Shown in pieces: positions 1-8,994 of a stretch of DNA of 28,210 nt (the first letter of the stretch is position 1; every line of letters starts with the position of its first letter). Both the position numbers and the translations under genes were made by a program. Origin of the DNA: CAYGTK01 sp964352775 (GTDB lineage Bacteria > Bacteroidota > Bacteroidia > Chitinophagales > CAIOSU01); contig CAYGTK010000026.1 of assembly GCA_964352775.1 (NCBI GenBank), positions 1 to 28,210 on the forward strand, written 5' to 3'. A model generated the notes under the pieces. It was not told where the DNA came from, did not search any database, and worked only from the letters and a program-made list of their open reading frames with translations.

Positions 1-3000
1 TGAACCTTGAATACTTCCTGTATTAGTTCCAAAACAAGTAGCATCATATGCAGTTGCACCACCCGTAAGCGGCGAAGGCTCGTCTACTGAAACCGTAGCA
101 TACTCTTCACACCCTTGGTTATCTGTTACAGTAACTGTTATAGGACCAGCAGATAATCCACTAGCAATACTTCCAGTTTGACCATCACTCCAATCATAAC
201 TAAATGGTGCTGTACCACCAGAAACTACACTAGCTGTAACTGTTCCATCAGAACCACCAAAACATGTTATTAGTGTAGTTACTGTATCAAGTACCGCTTG
301 TGGAGGTGCTCCTACAGTAGCTACCGCACTTAATACACAGCCATTAGTATCTGTTACCTCTACAGTTACAGGTCCGCGTGGCACGTTAATTGCGTCAGGA
401 CCTACTTGAACTGGGCTTGTTTGCCACTCGTACGTGTAATTTGTAAAATCTCCTGTTACCGATGCAGAGGCTTGACCATCACTAGAATTGTAACAACTAA
501 CATCTACTGTAGAAGTAGTAATTGGAAAATCACTTGGTTGAGTTAGTGTAAACGTAGTGTCAGTAAAACAGCCATTTACATCTGTAGTAGTAACCGTATA
601 AGTGTCAGCTTCAGCATTAGTTATCGTACTAGCATTGGCAGTTACACCAACAACATTGAATGAGACACCATTTTGCGCTACCCAGTCAAAAGTAAAAGGT
701 GCCGTACCGCCCGATACTGCTGTTATACTGGCCTGACCATCATTCCCCCCAAAACAATTTACATTTTGAGTTATCAGGTTAGTCAGAATAGGTGCAGGTT
801 CGGCCACAATAGCTGAATCTATTAATGTACATCCACTTGCGTCCGTTAAGGTTAGAGTGTAGTTTCCAGCCATCAAATTATTTGCTGTAGCAAAACTATC
901 TACGTTACTCCATGCATAATTATAAGGAGTAGTACCACCGGTAGAAGCTGTTTCAATTCGACCATCGTCTAGATCGTTACATGATGCATCAAAAGGAGTT
1001 AATGCCAATGTTAATGGTGGTGGTACAGCTAATGTGAACTGGTCGGTCTGCACACAGTTATTATTGTCCGTTACCGTCAAGAAATAAGTGCCGGCCATTA
1101 ATCCAAATACAGTATCCTCATCAAGGTCGATGGTGGATTGAATTGAGGCAGGTGTGCTATTGGCCCATTCAAAATCATAAGGCCCTACTCCACCTAGAGG
1201 TTGAGAAATAACATTACCATTACTTACACCATTACAACCAAGGTCGTTACCGAACATATTAGCATCGTAACCTTGGTAGAAATCAATAGTTACCGTATCC
1301 CAAGCTGTACAATTACCATCCGTTACTTCAACTACATACTCCGCGTCAGCAGTTGGAGTAACTGTTGGATTCTGAATAGTAGGATCACTCAAAGCAGGTC
1401 CGGATAAAACAGTCCAAGCATACTGGAATGTGCTTGGAGGTGGGTCGCGAAATACAAATCTCACATCTGGACGTTGATTACTAGATTGAAAATTAAAATT
1501 GGTCCCATCTAGTGTACAACCTGAGGTTAATTCATCATTCACACCAATAACTGAAGGTACTGAAGTAGCTGTAGTCCTAACCACATCAGCCCCCGGAGGT
1601 AAAAAGTCAGGATTATCAAAACACACCTCAATAATAATATTTGAAAAGCCATCCCAATCAAAAGGCTGATCAAGCGTTATCATACTCCATCCATTAATGG
1701 GTGCATAGTTAGCTGCTGAAAATACAGTTGTAAGACCAGGTTCGAAATCCGTTCCTGGCTGACTTAGAGAAGTACAACCCATCTTCACCGTAAAGTTATT
1801 GAACCCGCCAAAGCTATTCTGAAATGCTACATCAAATCCAATCTGCTCTATCACACCTGTTCTAATGCTTGCGGCATCAAGTTCATTTCCTCTATAGAAC
1901 ATTTGAACCCTATTGTCATCGAAAGAGCCATTGAATGGACCAGGACTACTAGATAAAGCGGAGCCTGTTCCAAGGTCTCTCGAAATAGAAGGCCCAACAA
2001 GAGCTGTGCCATTAGCACCACAACTTAAAAGGATAGGTGCCGGCGAACCATTAGCTTGCGCGTTAAGTTGTAATGGCGAAGGACTACATAAACTAGTGTC
2101 TGGAGAGCCTGTGACAGTTAAAGAATTATCAGTATAAACTGTAACTGCTGATTGACCAACACAACCACCTTCATCTACATTAGCTACAAAGGTTGTAGTA
2201 CTAAAGAACCCACTAGCTGTTGGAGTTTCAATGGCGGTATTACTCACAAAGTTAGCTGGAGTCCAATCGAAAGATGCATTTGTGAAACCCTGCAAGCAAA
2301 CACCAAATCTAGCATTTGGTCTTTGTGTTGCTGTATTCAGTGTATTATTGGTACATATGTTTGGGTCGCTGTCACTCTTATTGTATAATACAGAAGCGAA
2401 AGGAGTATTAGTCCCAAATACATGTGAATCGTCGTCAAAATTGAAAAGACCATTATAGTAGCATATCTCAATAACTAGATTCGAAGTTCCATCCCAATCA
2501 TAAGGTGTATCAAATACATAATTATTAAGACCAGGCGTAATAGTTATTGTTTTTGGTGTATAAACTTCAAATAGACCAGACTCCCAACTAGATAATTGAG
2601 ATTGACTAGTACAGCCTACCTTGATACTGAATTGCTGAAATTGATTAGGCTGATTGACTTGTGAAACATTAAAAGCAAAATCTGTAATAGAACCCCCAGT
2701 AGAACCTTGGGCCGTGATCTCTGCTGCATTGTATAAGATCTGCATTCGAGCACCAGCATAAAATCCAGAGTAAGGTGTCTCATTTGCGAAGCTGTTACCA
2801 GAAGTAACTAAAGTTCCACTACCTACAGTATATAGGTCACTTGCAGTATTACAAGGCACTACACTCGCTCCGCAAGAGTTAGGCACTCGAGAAAGGTCTA
2901 ACTGTACAATGCCACCTGGGCAAACTGTATCTGGGCTCGCAAATGCTTGAACACTAGGGGCAACTCCTTGTATTGTTACGCGCACGGTATCGCTACTCTC

Positions 3001-4725
3001 ACAGCCTGTTACTTGCGAAACTGCAGTTAGTGTATAGGTTTGAGAAACATTCGGGCTAGCAATAGGGTCTTCAATAGTAGTATTGCTCAACCCATTGGCT
3101 GGTGTCCAGCGATAATTATATGGTCCATATTGAGCCTCTAAGGTAGCGTCAATTTGAGTTATTTGATTTAAGCAAATACTCACATCATTACCAGCATCAA
3201 TAGCAAAATCAGGCTGCACATCAATAAAAACACTATCCAAACCACAATCAGTAGTGATATAATACATAGTAGATGTAGTAGGGAAAGCTATCGGGTTAGA
3301 GATAGTAGGGTCACTTAAGCCCGCAGCAGGAGTCCATTGAAAATTTGTACCCCCAATAGAGGTCAATTGAATAGAATCATTACAATAAATAGCTGATTCA
3401 GGTAATGCAATTACTTCGTCAAATACAAATATGGAATAAGAATAACTCCCCTGAATTGAAAACGCAGCACCAGGAACACAAGCTGTATATGATATTGTGA
3501 ACACATTAAATCCAGTATCCTGAATGGTAGGTGTCCATGTAAATCCAAATGTTGCTGTGTCAGAAGCTGTTTGTGTAATACTTGTAGTTGCTGTAGGGAT
3601 GTTAGTAGCTACGTCATTACTCTGGATGGTTAGCTGAGCGCCAGGAAGTGAACCTATCTCAACATCAAAATCTACTGTTGTGGCAGGGCACATTTGTATA
3701 GAAACATTACCATTTCCAGAGTTTAGCACTCCTCCACCAACTATATTACCTATCTGATTACCAACGTTACCAGAACAAAGAGCTGGGTCAAGAACTATTA
3801 TCTGTACATCCTTCATTACAGAGCCTATCAAAACTCCATTACGATATTCGTCCACAACTATTCTCACCAAACTAACCTCTTGCATGGTAGGGGTAAAGCT
3901 TAGTTGACCTGTTTGAGGGTCGAAATTGAAACCATTAAGCGTCGAGATAGGATTTTGAGGGGTATATGGCAGGTTATATGGCATTGGCGAACCAAATGCA
4001 TCTAATGGAGCCTGTAGGCTGAATACTAGTGAATCTCCTTCAAAATCAATAACACCATAATTGTAATTGAAGAGCTCGCCCTCACAAGCATATATGAATG
4101 GAAAACCAGAAGAAAATACGGGACCGCTATTACACAAACCGTTAGAGGTATTAATAACTGTGTTCACATACTGATCAGCTGAACTTGCGTTAGGTAAAGC
4201 TGAAATCAGATCATTACGGCAACAAACGTCATAGGAAACAATCCATTCGCAACCAGGAGGAAGGGTAATAGTTCCGCAGTAGTAATAAGCCTCAACCCCT
4301 GGCAATGTCCCCCCATTACAGGTAGTTGTACCAGTTGTTGACCCTCCGGTACATGTTGGGCTTACTTCAGAGCCGCTTACAAGTGGTATAGTAGCTCCAG
4401 GGTTACTAGGGTCTGGTATGGAAGTAATCACGCCTGGACAGGCCATGCTAGGATTTGCTGACTGATTTAACGTTACACTCGCGGGAGTTGGAGCACCACA
4501 CGGTCCAGAAGGAGCAATATCCACGGTAACACTAGCAGGAGCCGATATACCATCGCAATCTCTGTAAAAAACTACTGATACGCTGTATTCAATTCCTGGT
4601 GTGTTCGGGTCATCCGCACAGGCGTAGGTGATGTCAGCTCCCAATGCGTGAGATGCATATATATCAGTTGTTACACCTAATAGACTGAAAATGATAAGAC
4701 TTGTAGTGATAAGTATGTGACGCAT
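1..4725 (-). CDS. Giant SprB-like exported surface protein, C-terminus beyond the left edge
   Basis: Reading minus from the ATG at 4723-4725, the frame stays open to base 1, giving 1575 codons with the 3' end missing. The N-terminus (MRHILITTSLIIFSLLGV, then ASHALGADITYAC) is a signal peptide followed by the ALGADITY opening common in giant Flavobacteriales gliding or adhesin-type proteins. In order follow a Cys-rich N-terminal domain (to about 3780), PKD/Ig-like segments (about 3780-2900), two homologous beta-sandwich modules (about 2880-2270 and 2090-1440, each with KxGCTS and YDWDG/FDWDG followed by NLVIEICY/NIIIEVCF), then five full and one partial SprB-type repeats (CNGxxxGxI...PYxYxW...G.Y.L.VTD..GC). 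Family knowledge suggests outer-surface export by T9SS and a role in adhesion or gliding. The sorting domain would lie outside the window, so that route is inferred. Divergent from aspS. Confidence 0.9.
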   Translation of the reverse strand, partial: MRHILITTSLIIFSLLGVTTDIYASHALGADITYACADDPNTPGIEYSVSVVFYRDCDGISAPASVTVDIAPSGPCGAPTPASVTLNQSANPSMACPGVITSIPDPSNPGATIPLVSGSEVSPTCTGGSTTGTTTCNGGTLPGVEAYYYCGTITLPPGCEWIVSYDVCCRNDLISALPNASSADQYVNTVINTSNGLCNSGPVFSSGFPFIYACEGELFNYNYGVIDFEGDSLVFSLQAPLDAFGSPMPYNLPYTPQNPISTLNGFNFDPQTGQLSFTPTMQEVSLVRIVVDEYRNGVLIGSVMKDVQIIVLDPALCSGNVGNQIGNIVGGGVLNSGNGNVSIQMCPATTVDFDVEIGSLPGAQLTIQSNDVATNIPTATTSITQTASDTATFGFTWTPTIQDTGFNVFTISYTACVPGAAFSIQGSYSYSIFVFDEVIALPESAIYCNDSIQLTSIGGTNFQWTPAAGLSDPTISNPIAFPTTSTMYYITTDCGLDSVFIDVQPDFAIDAGNDVSICLNQITQIDATLEAQYGPYNYRWTPANGLSNTTIEDPIASPNVSQTYTLTAVSQVTGCESSDTVRVTIQGVAPSVQAFASPDTVCPGGIVQLDLSRVPNSCGASVVPCNTASDLYTVGSGTLVTSGNSFANETPYSGFYAGARMQILYNAAEITAQGSTGGSITDFAFNVSQVNQPNQFQQFSIKVGCTSQSQLSSWESGLFEVYTPKTITITPGLNNYVFDTPYDWDGTSNLVIEICYYNGLFNFDDDSHVFGTNTPFASVLYNKSDSDPNICTNNTLNTATQRPNARFGVCLQGFTNASFDWTPANFVSNTAIETPTASGFFSTTTFVANVDEGGCVGQSAVTVYTDNSLTVTGSPDTSLCSPSPLQLNAQANGSPAPILLSCGANGTALVGPSISRDLGTGSALSSSPGPFNGSFDDNRVQMFYRGNELDAASIRTGVIEQIGFDVAFQNSFGGFNNFTVKMGCTSLSQPGTDFEPGLTTVFSAANYAPINGWSMITLDQPFDWDGFSNIIIEVCFDNPDFLPPGADVVRTTATSVPSVIGVNDELTSGCTLDGTNFNFQSSNQRPDVRFVFRDPPPSTFQYAWTVLSGPALSDPTIQNPTVTPTADAEYVVEVTDGNCTAWDTVTIDFYQGYDANMFGNDLGCNGVSNGNVISQPLGGVGPYDFEWANSTPASIQSTIDLDEDTVFGLMAGTYFLTVTDNNNCVQTDQFTLAVPPPLTLALTPFDASCNDLDDGRIETASTGGTTPYNYAWSNVDSFATANNLMAGNYTLTLTDASGCTLIDSAIVAEPAPILTNLITQNVNCFGGNDGQASITAVSGGTAPFTFDWVAQNGVSFNVVGVTANASTITNAEADTYTVTTTDVNGCFTDTTFTLTQPSDFPITTSTVDVSCYNSSDGQASASVTGDFTNYTYEWQTSPVQVGPDAINVPRGPVTVEVTDTNGCVLSAVATVGAPPQAVLDTVTTLITCFGGSDGTVTASVVSGGTAPFSYDWSDGQTGSIASGLSAGPITVTVTDNQGCEEYATVSVDEPSPLTGGATAYDATCFGTNTGSIQGS
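65..1275 (-). repeat. Five tandem SprB-type repeats within the left-edge protein
   Basis: Five full protein-level repeats of about 75-88 residues, with a sixth cut by the window edge. Approximate blocks are 1275-1015, 1015-795, 795-530, 530-290 and 290-65. Each shows a C-N/F-G...DG start, a GG(T)xPYxYxW/PFxYDW centre and an xVTDxxGC end. DNA identity between copies is low, so these are old, diverged repeats. Confidence 0.75.
1440..2880 (-). repeat. Two copies of a ~200-residue beta-sandwich module in the left-edge protein
   Basis: Copy A (about 2880-2270) and copy B (about 2090-1440) share a linear pattern: RMQILYNAAE / RVQMFYRGNE, then SIKVGCTS / TVKMGCTS, then YDWDGTSNLVIEICYYN / FDWDGFSNIIIEVCFDN, then NARFGV / DVRFVF. 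They are separated by an Ig-like linker. This is an intragenic duplication that has diverged well beyond nucleotide identity. I do not recognise a named family with certainty. Confidence 0.65.
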
Positions 4726-4755
4726 AGTTGTCCGAATTTTATGCTTTTAAGCTCT

Positions 4756-4787
4756 CTAAGGTACGAAATTGTTGTTTTATTTAACAA
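4756..4787 (-). promoter_or_regulatory. Candidate promoter of the left-edge surface protein gene
   Basis: On the minus strand TTG (4787-4785) is followed after 21 bases by TACCTTAG (4763-4756). This is one base from the Bacteroidota -7 consensus TAnnTTTG and has consensus spacing. It ends about 30 bases before the ATG. Match by eye only. Confidence 0.4.
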
Positions 4788-4865
4788 TTCTTTAATTCGC
4801 TAGACTTTAACGTTCACACTCCAGAACGGTTCAACGAATTAAGATATCAATAGTCGTACAAAAGC

Positions 4866-4897
4866 TTTAGTAAACTGCTAGTTTTTAAATATTTTTG
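4866..4897 (+). promoter_or_regulatory. Candidate aspS promoter
   Basis: TATTTTTG at 4890-4897 matches the Bacteroidota -7 element TAnnTTTG exactly. An imperfect -33 element (TTTAG, 4866-4870) lies 19 bases upstream. The leader to the aspS ATG would be about 45 bases and contains a small GCTTC/GAAGC hairpin (4900-4912). The 4726-4950 gap therefore holds two back-to-back promoters and no other gene that I can see. Confidence 0.45.
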
Positions 4898-4950
4898 ATG
4901 CTTCTGTGAAGCTAAAGCTAAGTTTTTCACAATAAAAATTCAAATAATTT

Positions 4951-6702
4951 ATGTATAGAAGTCATAATTGCGGCCAATTAAGGCTTTCAGAGCTAAATAA
5001 GCATGTTAAACTTGCTGGTTGGGTGCAAAAATCTCGTGATCTGGGAAGCATGGTTTTTGTCGACTTAAGAGATAGGTACGGTATCACCCAGTTAGTTTTT
5101 GGTCAAGAAAACACCGAATTGATGGAAAATGCACAGCGGCTCGGTAGAGAATTTGTGATAGAAGTTGAGGGAAAAGTGATAGAGCGAAGCAGTAAGAATA
5201 AAAATATACCTACAGGAGAGATAGAGATCGAGGTTGATAAGCTGACTATACTTAACGAATCTAAAACACCCCCTTTCACAATAGAAAGTGATACAGATGG
5301 TGGTGAAGAGCTACGGATGAAGTATCGCTACCTAGATCTACGTCGTGAGCCCTTGAAAAACAACTTATTGATACGTCATCAGGTAGGGTCAGCCATACGT
5401 CAATACTTAAACAACTTGGATTTTGTTGATGTAGAAACACCTTTCCTTATCAAAAGCACACCAGAAGGGGCCCGAGACTTTGTAGTTCCTTCACGAATGA
5501 ATCAAGGAGAATTCTATGCGCTACCCCAATCTCCGCAAACATTTAAGCAATTGCTTATGGTATCTGGGTTTGACAGGTACTATCAGATCGTACGTTGCTA
5601 TCGAGATGAGGACTTAAGAGCTGATCGCCAGCCTGAATTCACACAAATTGACTGCGAAATGTCTTTTGTAGATAGAGATGATATATTAGATGTGTTTGAA
5701 GGGCTGGTAAAACATCTATTCAAAAGCATAAAGGGGATAGAACTTCCCAACCTTCCAAAAATGCCTTACGATGAAGCTATGGAACGCTATGGTTCTGATA
5801 AGCCAGATGTAAGGTTCGATATGGAATTCGTAAACCTAAATAGCGTTGCTCAAAACAAAGGATTCGTTGTTTTTGATAAAGCCGAACTAGTATTGGGCAT
5901 TTGTGCTGAAGGTTGTGCAAACTATACCCGTAAGCAGCTAGACGCACTCACAGACTGGGTAAAGCGTCCACAAATAGGTGCCCAAGGAGTCATTTATGTG
6001 AAATGTAACGAAGACGGAACTTATAAGTCTTCCGTAGATAAATTCTTTGACCAAAATGCCCTGGCAGAATGGGCTAAAGAATGTAATGCTAAACCCGGAG
6101 ACCTAATACTCGTACTTGCTGGAGCAACGAACAAGGTGCGTAAACAAATGAACGAATTACGCTTAGAGATGGGTGACCGACTTGGCTTGCGTAAAAAGGG
6201 AGATTATAAAGCACTATGGATAATTGACTTCCCTCTTTTTGAAGAAGATGAAGAAACAGGCGAACTGCATGCCATGCACCATCCATTTACATCACCTAAG
6301 CTAGATGAGATGGATAAGATGACTACTGACCCTAAGAACGTTAAGGCTAATGCCTACGATATGGTAATAAACGGAGTGGAGATAGGCGGTGGGTCTATCA
6401 GAATTCATGATAAAGAGCTGCAGAAGAAGATGTTCAGTTTGTTAGGGTTTTCAGAAGAAGAAGCACAAAAGCAATTCGGGTTTTTGATGAATGCCTTTGA
6501 ATATGGGGCACCACCACATGGCGGTATCGCTTTTGGCTTTGATAGGCTAGTTGCTGTATTTGCGGGTCAATATGACATAAGGGACTTCATCGCATTCCCT
6601 AAAAACAACTCTGGTCGCGATATGATGCTAGACTCACCAGCTTCTATAAGTGAAGAGCAGTTAGAGGAACTAGGAATAGCCTTGCGTCCAGAAAAGAAAT
6701 AA
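4951..6702 (+). CDS. aspS: Aspartyl-tRNA synthetase
   Basis: Charges tRNA-Asp with aspartate in the cytoplasm. The 583-residue length and domain order are those of bacterial-type AspRS: an N-terminal OB-fold anticodon-binding domain (residues 1-105, opening CGQLRLSEL), a class II catalytic core and the bacterial GAD insertion (roughly 280-420). Class II motif 2 is at CYRDED (arginine 218 region) with RQPEFTQ following, and motif 3 is GIAFGFDR with the ATP-binding Arg532. In the anticodon domain, SRDLG carries Leu31 at the position that is Leu30 in E. coli and His in the non-discriminating enzymes of Pseudomonas. A discriminating enzyme specific for tRNA-Asp is therefore inferred. The start gives the expected N-terminus directly. 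Its stop lies 2 bp from the stop of the convergent gene. Confidence 0.97.
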   Translation: MYRSHNCGQLRLSELNKHVKLAGWVQKSRDLGSMVFVDLRDRYGITQLVFGQENTELMENAQRLGREFVIEVEGKVIERSSKNKNIPTGEIEIEVDKLTILNESKTPPFTIESDTDGGEELRMKYRYLDLRREPLKNNLLIRHQVGSAIRQYLNNLDFVDVETPFLIKSTPEGARDFVVPSRMNQGEFYALPQSPQTFKQLLMVSGFDRYYQIVRCYRDEDLRADRQPEFTQIDCEMSFVDRDDILDVFEGLVKHLFKSIKGIELPNLPKMPYDEAMERYGSDKPDVRFDMEFVNLNSVAQNKGFVVFDKAELVLGICAEGCANYTRKQLDALTDWVKRPQIGAQGVIYVKCNEDGTYKSSVDKFFDQNALAEWAKECNAKPGDLILVLAGATNKVRKQMNELRLEMGDRLGLRKKGDYKALWIIDFPLFEEDEETGELHAMHHPFTSPKLDEMDKMTTDPKNVKANAYDMVINGVEIGGGSIRIHDKELQKKMFSLLGFSEEEAQKQFGFLMNAFEYGAPPHGGIAFGFDRLVAVFAGQYDIRDFIAFPKNNSGRDMMLDSPASISEEQLEELGIALRPEKK

Positions 6703-6704
6703 GG

Positions 6705-7748
6705 TCACTTTTTCCGCTTATTAAGCAGCTTCTTGGGTGGAACGATAAAGATGGAGATCTCTGCGTACCAACTACCTGTGCTAAGTTGTGCATCAGCATA
6801 AGTTTCGCCTCTTGCTTGCCCTATGGTGGCTACATCAAGGCTAAGTGTATGGCGATAGCCGGCATTCACACCTATCCACACAGGGTCAATTATTTGCTGT
6901 TCCAGTTGAAGACCTATGTCTATAGCGTTCGTCCTCAAACGAAATGGTTCTGAACTAAATGGCAAATTGACCAAGTATCTCTGGACTTGTGCTTCTGCAC
7001 CTGCGTAAAGTATAGTCTTGTCACTAACGTTATATCTAACGTTGATGTGCTTAGGCAACATTGTTTCTAAGCCCCACTTTGGACTGAAGGTATGGTTGTA
7101 AAGAAATACTGGAAGTACAGTATGAAACCCAAAATTGTAGCTATATGCTAAACCAAAGCCAAATTCTAGTAGTGTATGTGGTTTAAAGCCATAAAGAGGT
7201 GTAACGGAAAAGCTCAAGTTATTGCCATCCGTTTTAAGAAAACCTGTATGGTCACCTCTGAAATCTAGGCTACCTCTAACCGCTAAATACTTTAAGTTGT
7301 TAAAGGTATATAGTCCATAAAGGTTGAAACCAACATGCTTTAAGGACTTATCATCTAAGTCAGAAGCCAATTCATTATCAAGGTCATCTTCAATGTCAAA
7401 CTGATATTCAGTATGGTAGTATTTTAATCCACCTATCATTTTAAACTTATCCTTAAGCAGCAGCGGGAACTTAAGTTTACCACCTATGGTATGTCCGTGG
7501 CTTATTTCGGCTCTTTTTCCATCAAGCGATGCATTTTGAGAGTTGATAGTGAATTCTTGTCCGCCGAAAAAATTATTATCGAATTGAAGAAACCTTGACT
7601 TCCCCATCCCAAAAACACCAGAGCCACCTTTGTCAGCGTGAGAACAACAACTATTGTCCGTATCCACCTGTGCCATAGAGGGAGACATGATACCCAATAG
7701 GCAGATAATCACCAACGAGGCGAATATTCTTATGGAGGTTCTGTTCAT
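6705..7748 (-). CDS. Predicted outer-membrane beta-barrel protein, function unknown
   Basis: A 347-residue protein with a clear signal peptide (about residues 1-26, cut after PSMA). The mature part has many alternating amphipathic strands separated by short turns (for example KLKFPLLL, FNLYGLYTF, FGFGLAYSYNFGF, VWIGVNAGYRHTL). It ends in an aromatic-rich strand followed by a basic tail (KKLLNKRKK). This is the pattern of a Bacteroidota outer-membrane barrel. It may belong to one of the DUF families of such barrels (DUF6268 is possible), but I could not confirm this. Residues 33-45 are Cys/His/Gly-rich (CCSHADKGGSG). It is the last gene of a minus-strand cluster, 86 bp downstream of the HACD-like gene. 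A missing family assignment means no substrate can be proposed. Confidence 0.7.
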   Translation of the reverse strand: MNRTSIRIFASLVIICLLGIMSPSMAQVDTDNSCCSHADKGGSGVFGMGKSRFLQFDNNFFGGQEFTINSQNASLDGKRAEISHGHTIGGKLKFPLLLKDKFKMIGGLKYYHTEYQFDIEDDLDNELASDLDDKSLKHVGFNLYGLYTFNNLKYLAVRGSLDFRGDHTGFLKTDGNNLSFSVTPLYGFKPHTLLEFGFGLAYSYNFGFHTVLPVFLYNHTFSPKWGLETMLPKHINVRYNVSDKTILYAGAEAQVQRYLVNLPFSSEPFRLRTNAIDIGLQLEQQIIDPVWIGVNAGYRHTLSLDVATIGQARGETYADAQLSTGSWYAEISIFIVPPKKLLNKRKK

Positions 7749-7834
7749 TATTTAATTGTCAGACGCTATTTGAATGGAAGTATTGTGTTTTCCGTTCACT
7801 AAAGCAGCGTTAATGACTTTTGAATGACGATCGG

Positions 7835-8419
7835 TTAGACCAGTTTCTTCTTCCGCTGGCTGAACATGTAGCCGTATAGTTTTGGAAAAAGCGGCAGATA
7901 AGATAGGAGTACCACTATAAGCAGAACTAGCAAAAGAGAGACCTCCCAATTGAGCTGAACAACTTTAGATAGTAAGATGAACCATTCGCCCGTTACCCCT
8001 AGCGGATAAAGAATTATAAACAAAGTGTACCGCAAATAAGTAAGCAGTTTAACCTCGTGTGGAAGGAGTTGTGTGAAGTACAGACTATACCGTACTACCT
8101 CCGTAATTCCCCAAGCAATACTTACCATAACAATACCGTCAATACCCATTACCGATAAATGGGCATCGGGGGCAAGAACATTTATCCAATAAAGCACAAA
8201 AATGCGAGAAGATACCTGAATAGCCGCTGTAGTAGCTGGTGTGCTTACTATACCAGAAACTGCATGAACTATTTCTAACACCGCAGCTATTTGGCAGATG
8301 TTAAGTAAAAGAAGAGAAAAACCATCTAGCTCAAAACCATGAGTTATTTGATACGCTAAAAAAACTGCCCACCCAATTGCGAGGAGCAAATTATAGGTGA
8401 GCAGATAATATCGTTTCAT
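7835..8419 (-). CDS. PTPLA/HACD-family 3-hydroxyacyl-CoA dehydratase homologue (membrane)
   Basis: A 194-residue polytopic membrane protein with about six hydrophobic segments, similar across its length to the eukaryotic PTPLA / HACD / yeast Phs1 family. Those enzymes remove water from 3-hydroxyacyl-CoA in very-long-chain fatty acid elongation. Diagnostic stretches are LLNICQIAAVLEIVHA (about 38-53), QVSSRIFVLYW (68-78), WGITEVVRYSLYF (103-115) and LRYTLFIILYPLGVTGE (129-145). The Tyr and Glu spaced seven apart that are catalytic in Phs1 (Tyr149, Glu156) are present as Tyr138 and Glu145, so the protein looks active. Its C-terminus is basic (RKKKLV). It starts 15 bp after the upstream gene and is probably co-transcribed with it. 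No other fatty-acid elongation gene is nearby, so the substrate is unknown. Confidence 0.85.
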   Translation of the reverse strand: MKRYYLLTYNLLLAIGWAVFLAYQITHGFELDGFSLLLLNICQIAAVLEIVHAVSGIVSTPATTAAIQVSSRIFVLYWINVLAPDAHLSVMGIDGIVMVSIAWGITEVVRYSLYFTQLLPHEVKLLTYLRYTLFIILYPLGVTGEWFILLSKVVQLNWEVSLLLVLLIVVLLSYLPLFPKLYGYMFSQRKKKLV

Positions 8420-8434
8420 AGTTGTAGCGAAAGG

Positions 8435-8893
8435 CTATTTCCCAAAAAAGCTTCCGAGTCCACCTCCTAAAAGGTCTTTTGCTTTATCAGCTAATTGGTC
8501 TTTTATACCATCAGTAACCATGTCTTGAAGATTACTTTCCGTTACCTGGCCACCAGGTGCGCTTCCAGTAACTTTATCTATCAAAAATGGAACTGCGAAA
8601 TTTGCGATAGTAGAAGCTGTACCAGCATCAACACCAACTTTAGCAGCCAGATTACCTACAAGTTGCTGAACTATAGTCTGTACTATAGGGCTAGATGTTG
8701 TGTCCGTTTTCTTATCGAACATTGACAATAGGCCTCCAATGTTTCCTGCTTTTACTTCACTTAGTAATCCGCTCTCAATAGTATCCTTAGTTACTTTAGC
8801 GGCTTCTTCAGCCTTACCTTCGTTAAGGTCAAATTTTCCCTGTAGTTGCGATAGTAACTCACCTTTAGCTGAGTTTAATAGTTGGTCTAACAT
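8435..8893 (-). CDS. Small Gly/Ala-rich helical protein, possibly DUF937-like, unknown function
   Basis: A 152-residue protein with no signal peptide. It begins MLDQLLNSAKGELLSQL and is built of amphipathic helices with short Gly-rich breaks (NIGGLLSMF, SAPGGQV). It ends in a Gly-rich tail, LLGGGLGSFFGK. This layout recalls DUF937 / YidB-like small bacterial proteins, but the match is to general pattern rather than a motif. It is the first gene of a leftward cluster with the HACD-like gene (15 bp gap) and the outer-membrane protein. Function is unknown. The linkage suggests a cell-envelope or lipid context, by inference only. Confidence 0.65.
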   Translation of the reverse strand: MLDQLLNSAKGELLSQLQGKFDLNEGKAEEAAKVTKDTIESGLLSEVKAGNIGGLLSMFDKKTDTTSSPIVQTIVQQLVGNLAAKVGVDAGTASTIANFAVPFLIDKVTGSAPGGQVTESNLQDMVTDGIKDQLADKAKDLLGGGLGSFFGK

Positions 8894-8994
8894 TGTTTTA
8901 CTTTTTGTGAAGCACTAATGTAACACATCTCTATATTTATAGCCATTCCAAGCCTACCTCTTCATTTATTTTTTTCTATTCGTATCTTAATATC

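Noticed and set aside
65..1275. Tandem repeats as CRISPR or satellite DNA
   Set aside because: The periodicity is protein-level (75-88 residues) with low DNA identity and no spacers.
1201..2458. Several plus-strand frames of 68-78 codons inside 1-4725
   Set aside because: They lie antisense to a continuous, domain-rich minus frame with signal peptide and repeats.
6697..6722. AATAAG / CTTATT pair at the aspS end as a terminator
   Set aside because: Only 6 weak A-T-rich pairs with a 14-base loop and no T-run.
7752..7949. 65-codon minus-strand frame between the barrel gene and the HACD-like gene
   Set aside because: It overlaps the conserved 3' part of the HACD-like gene in another frame and has no recognisable features.
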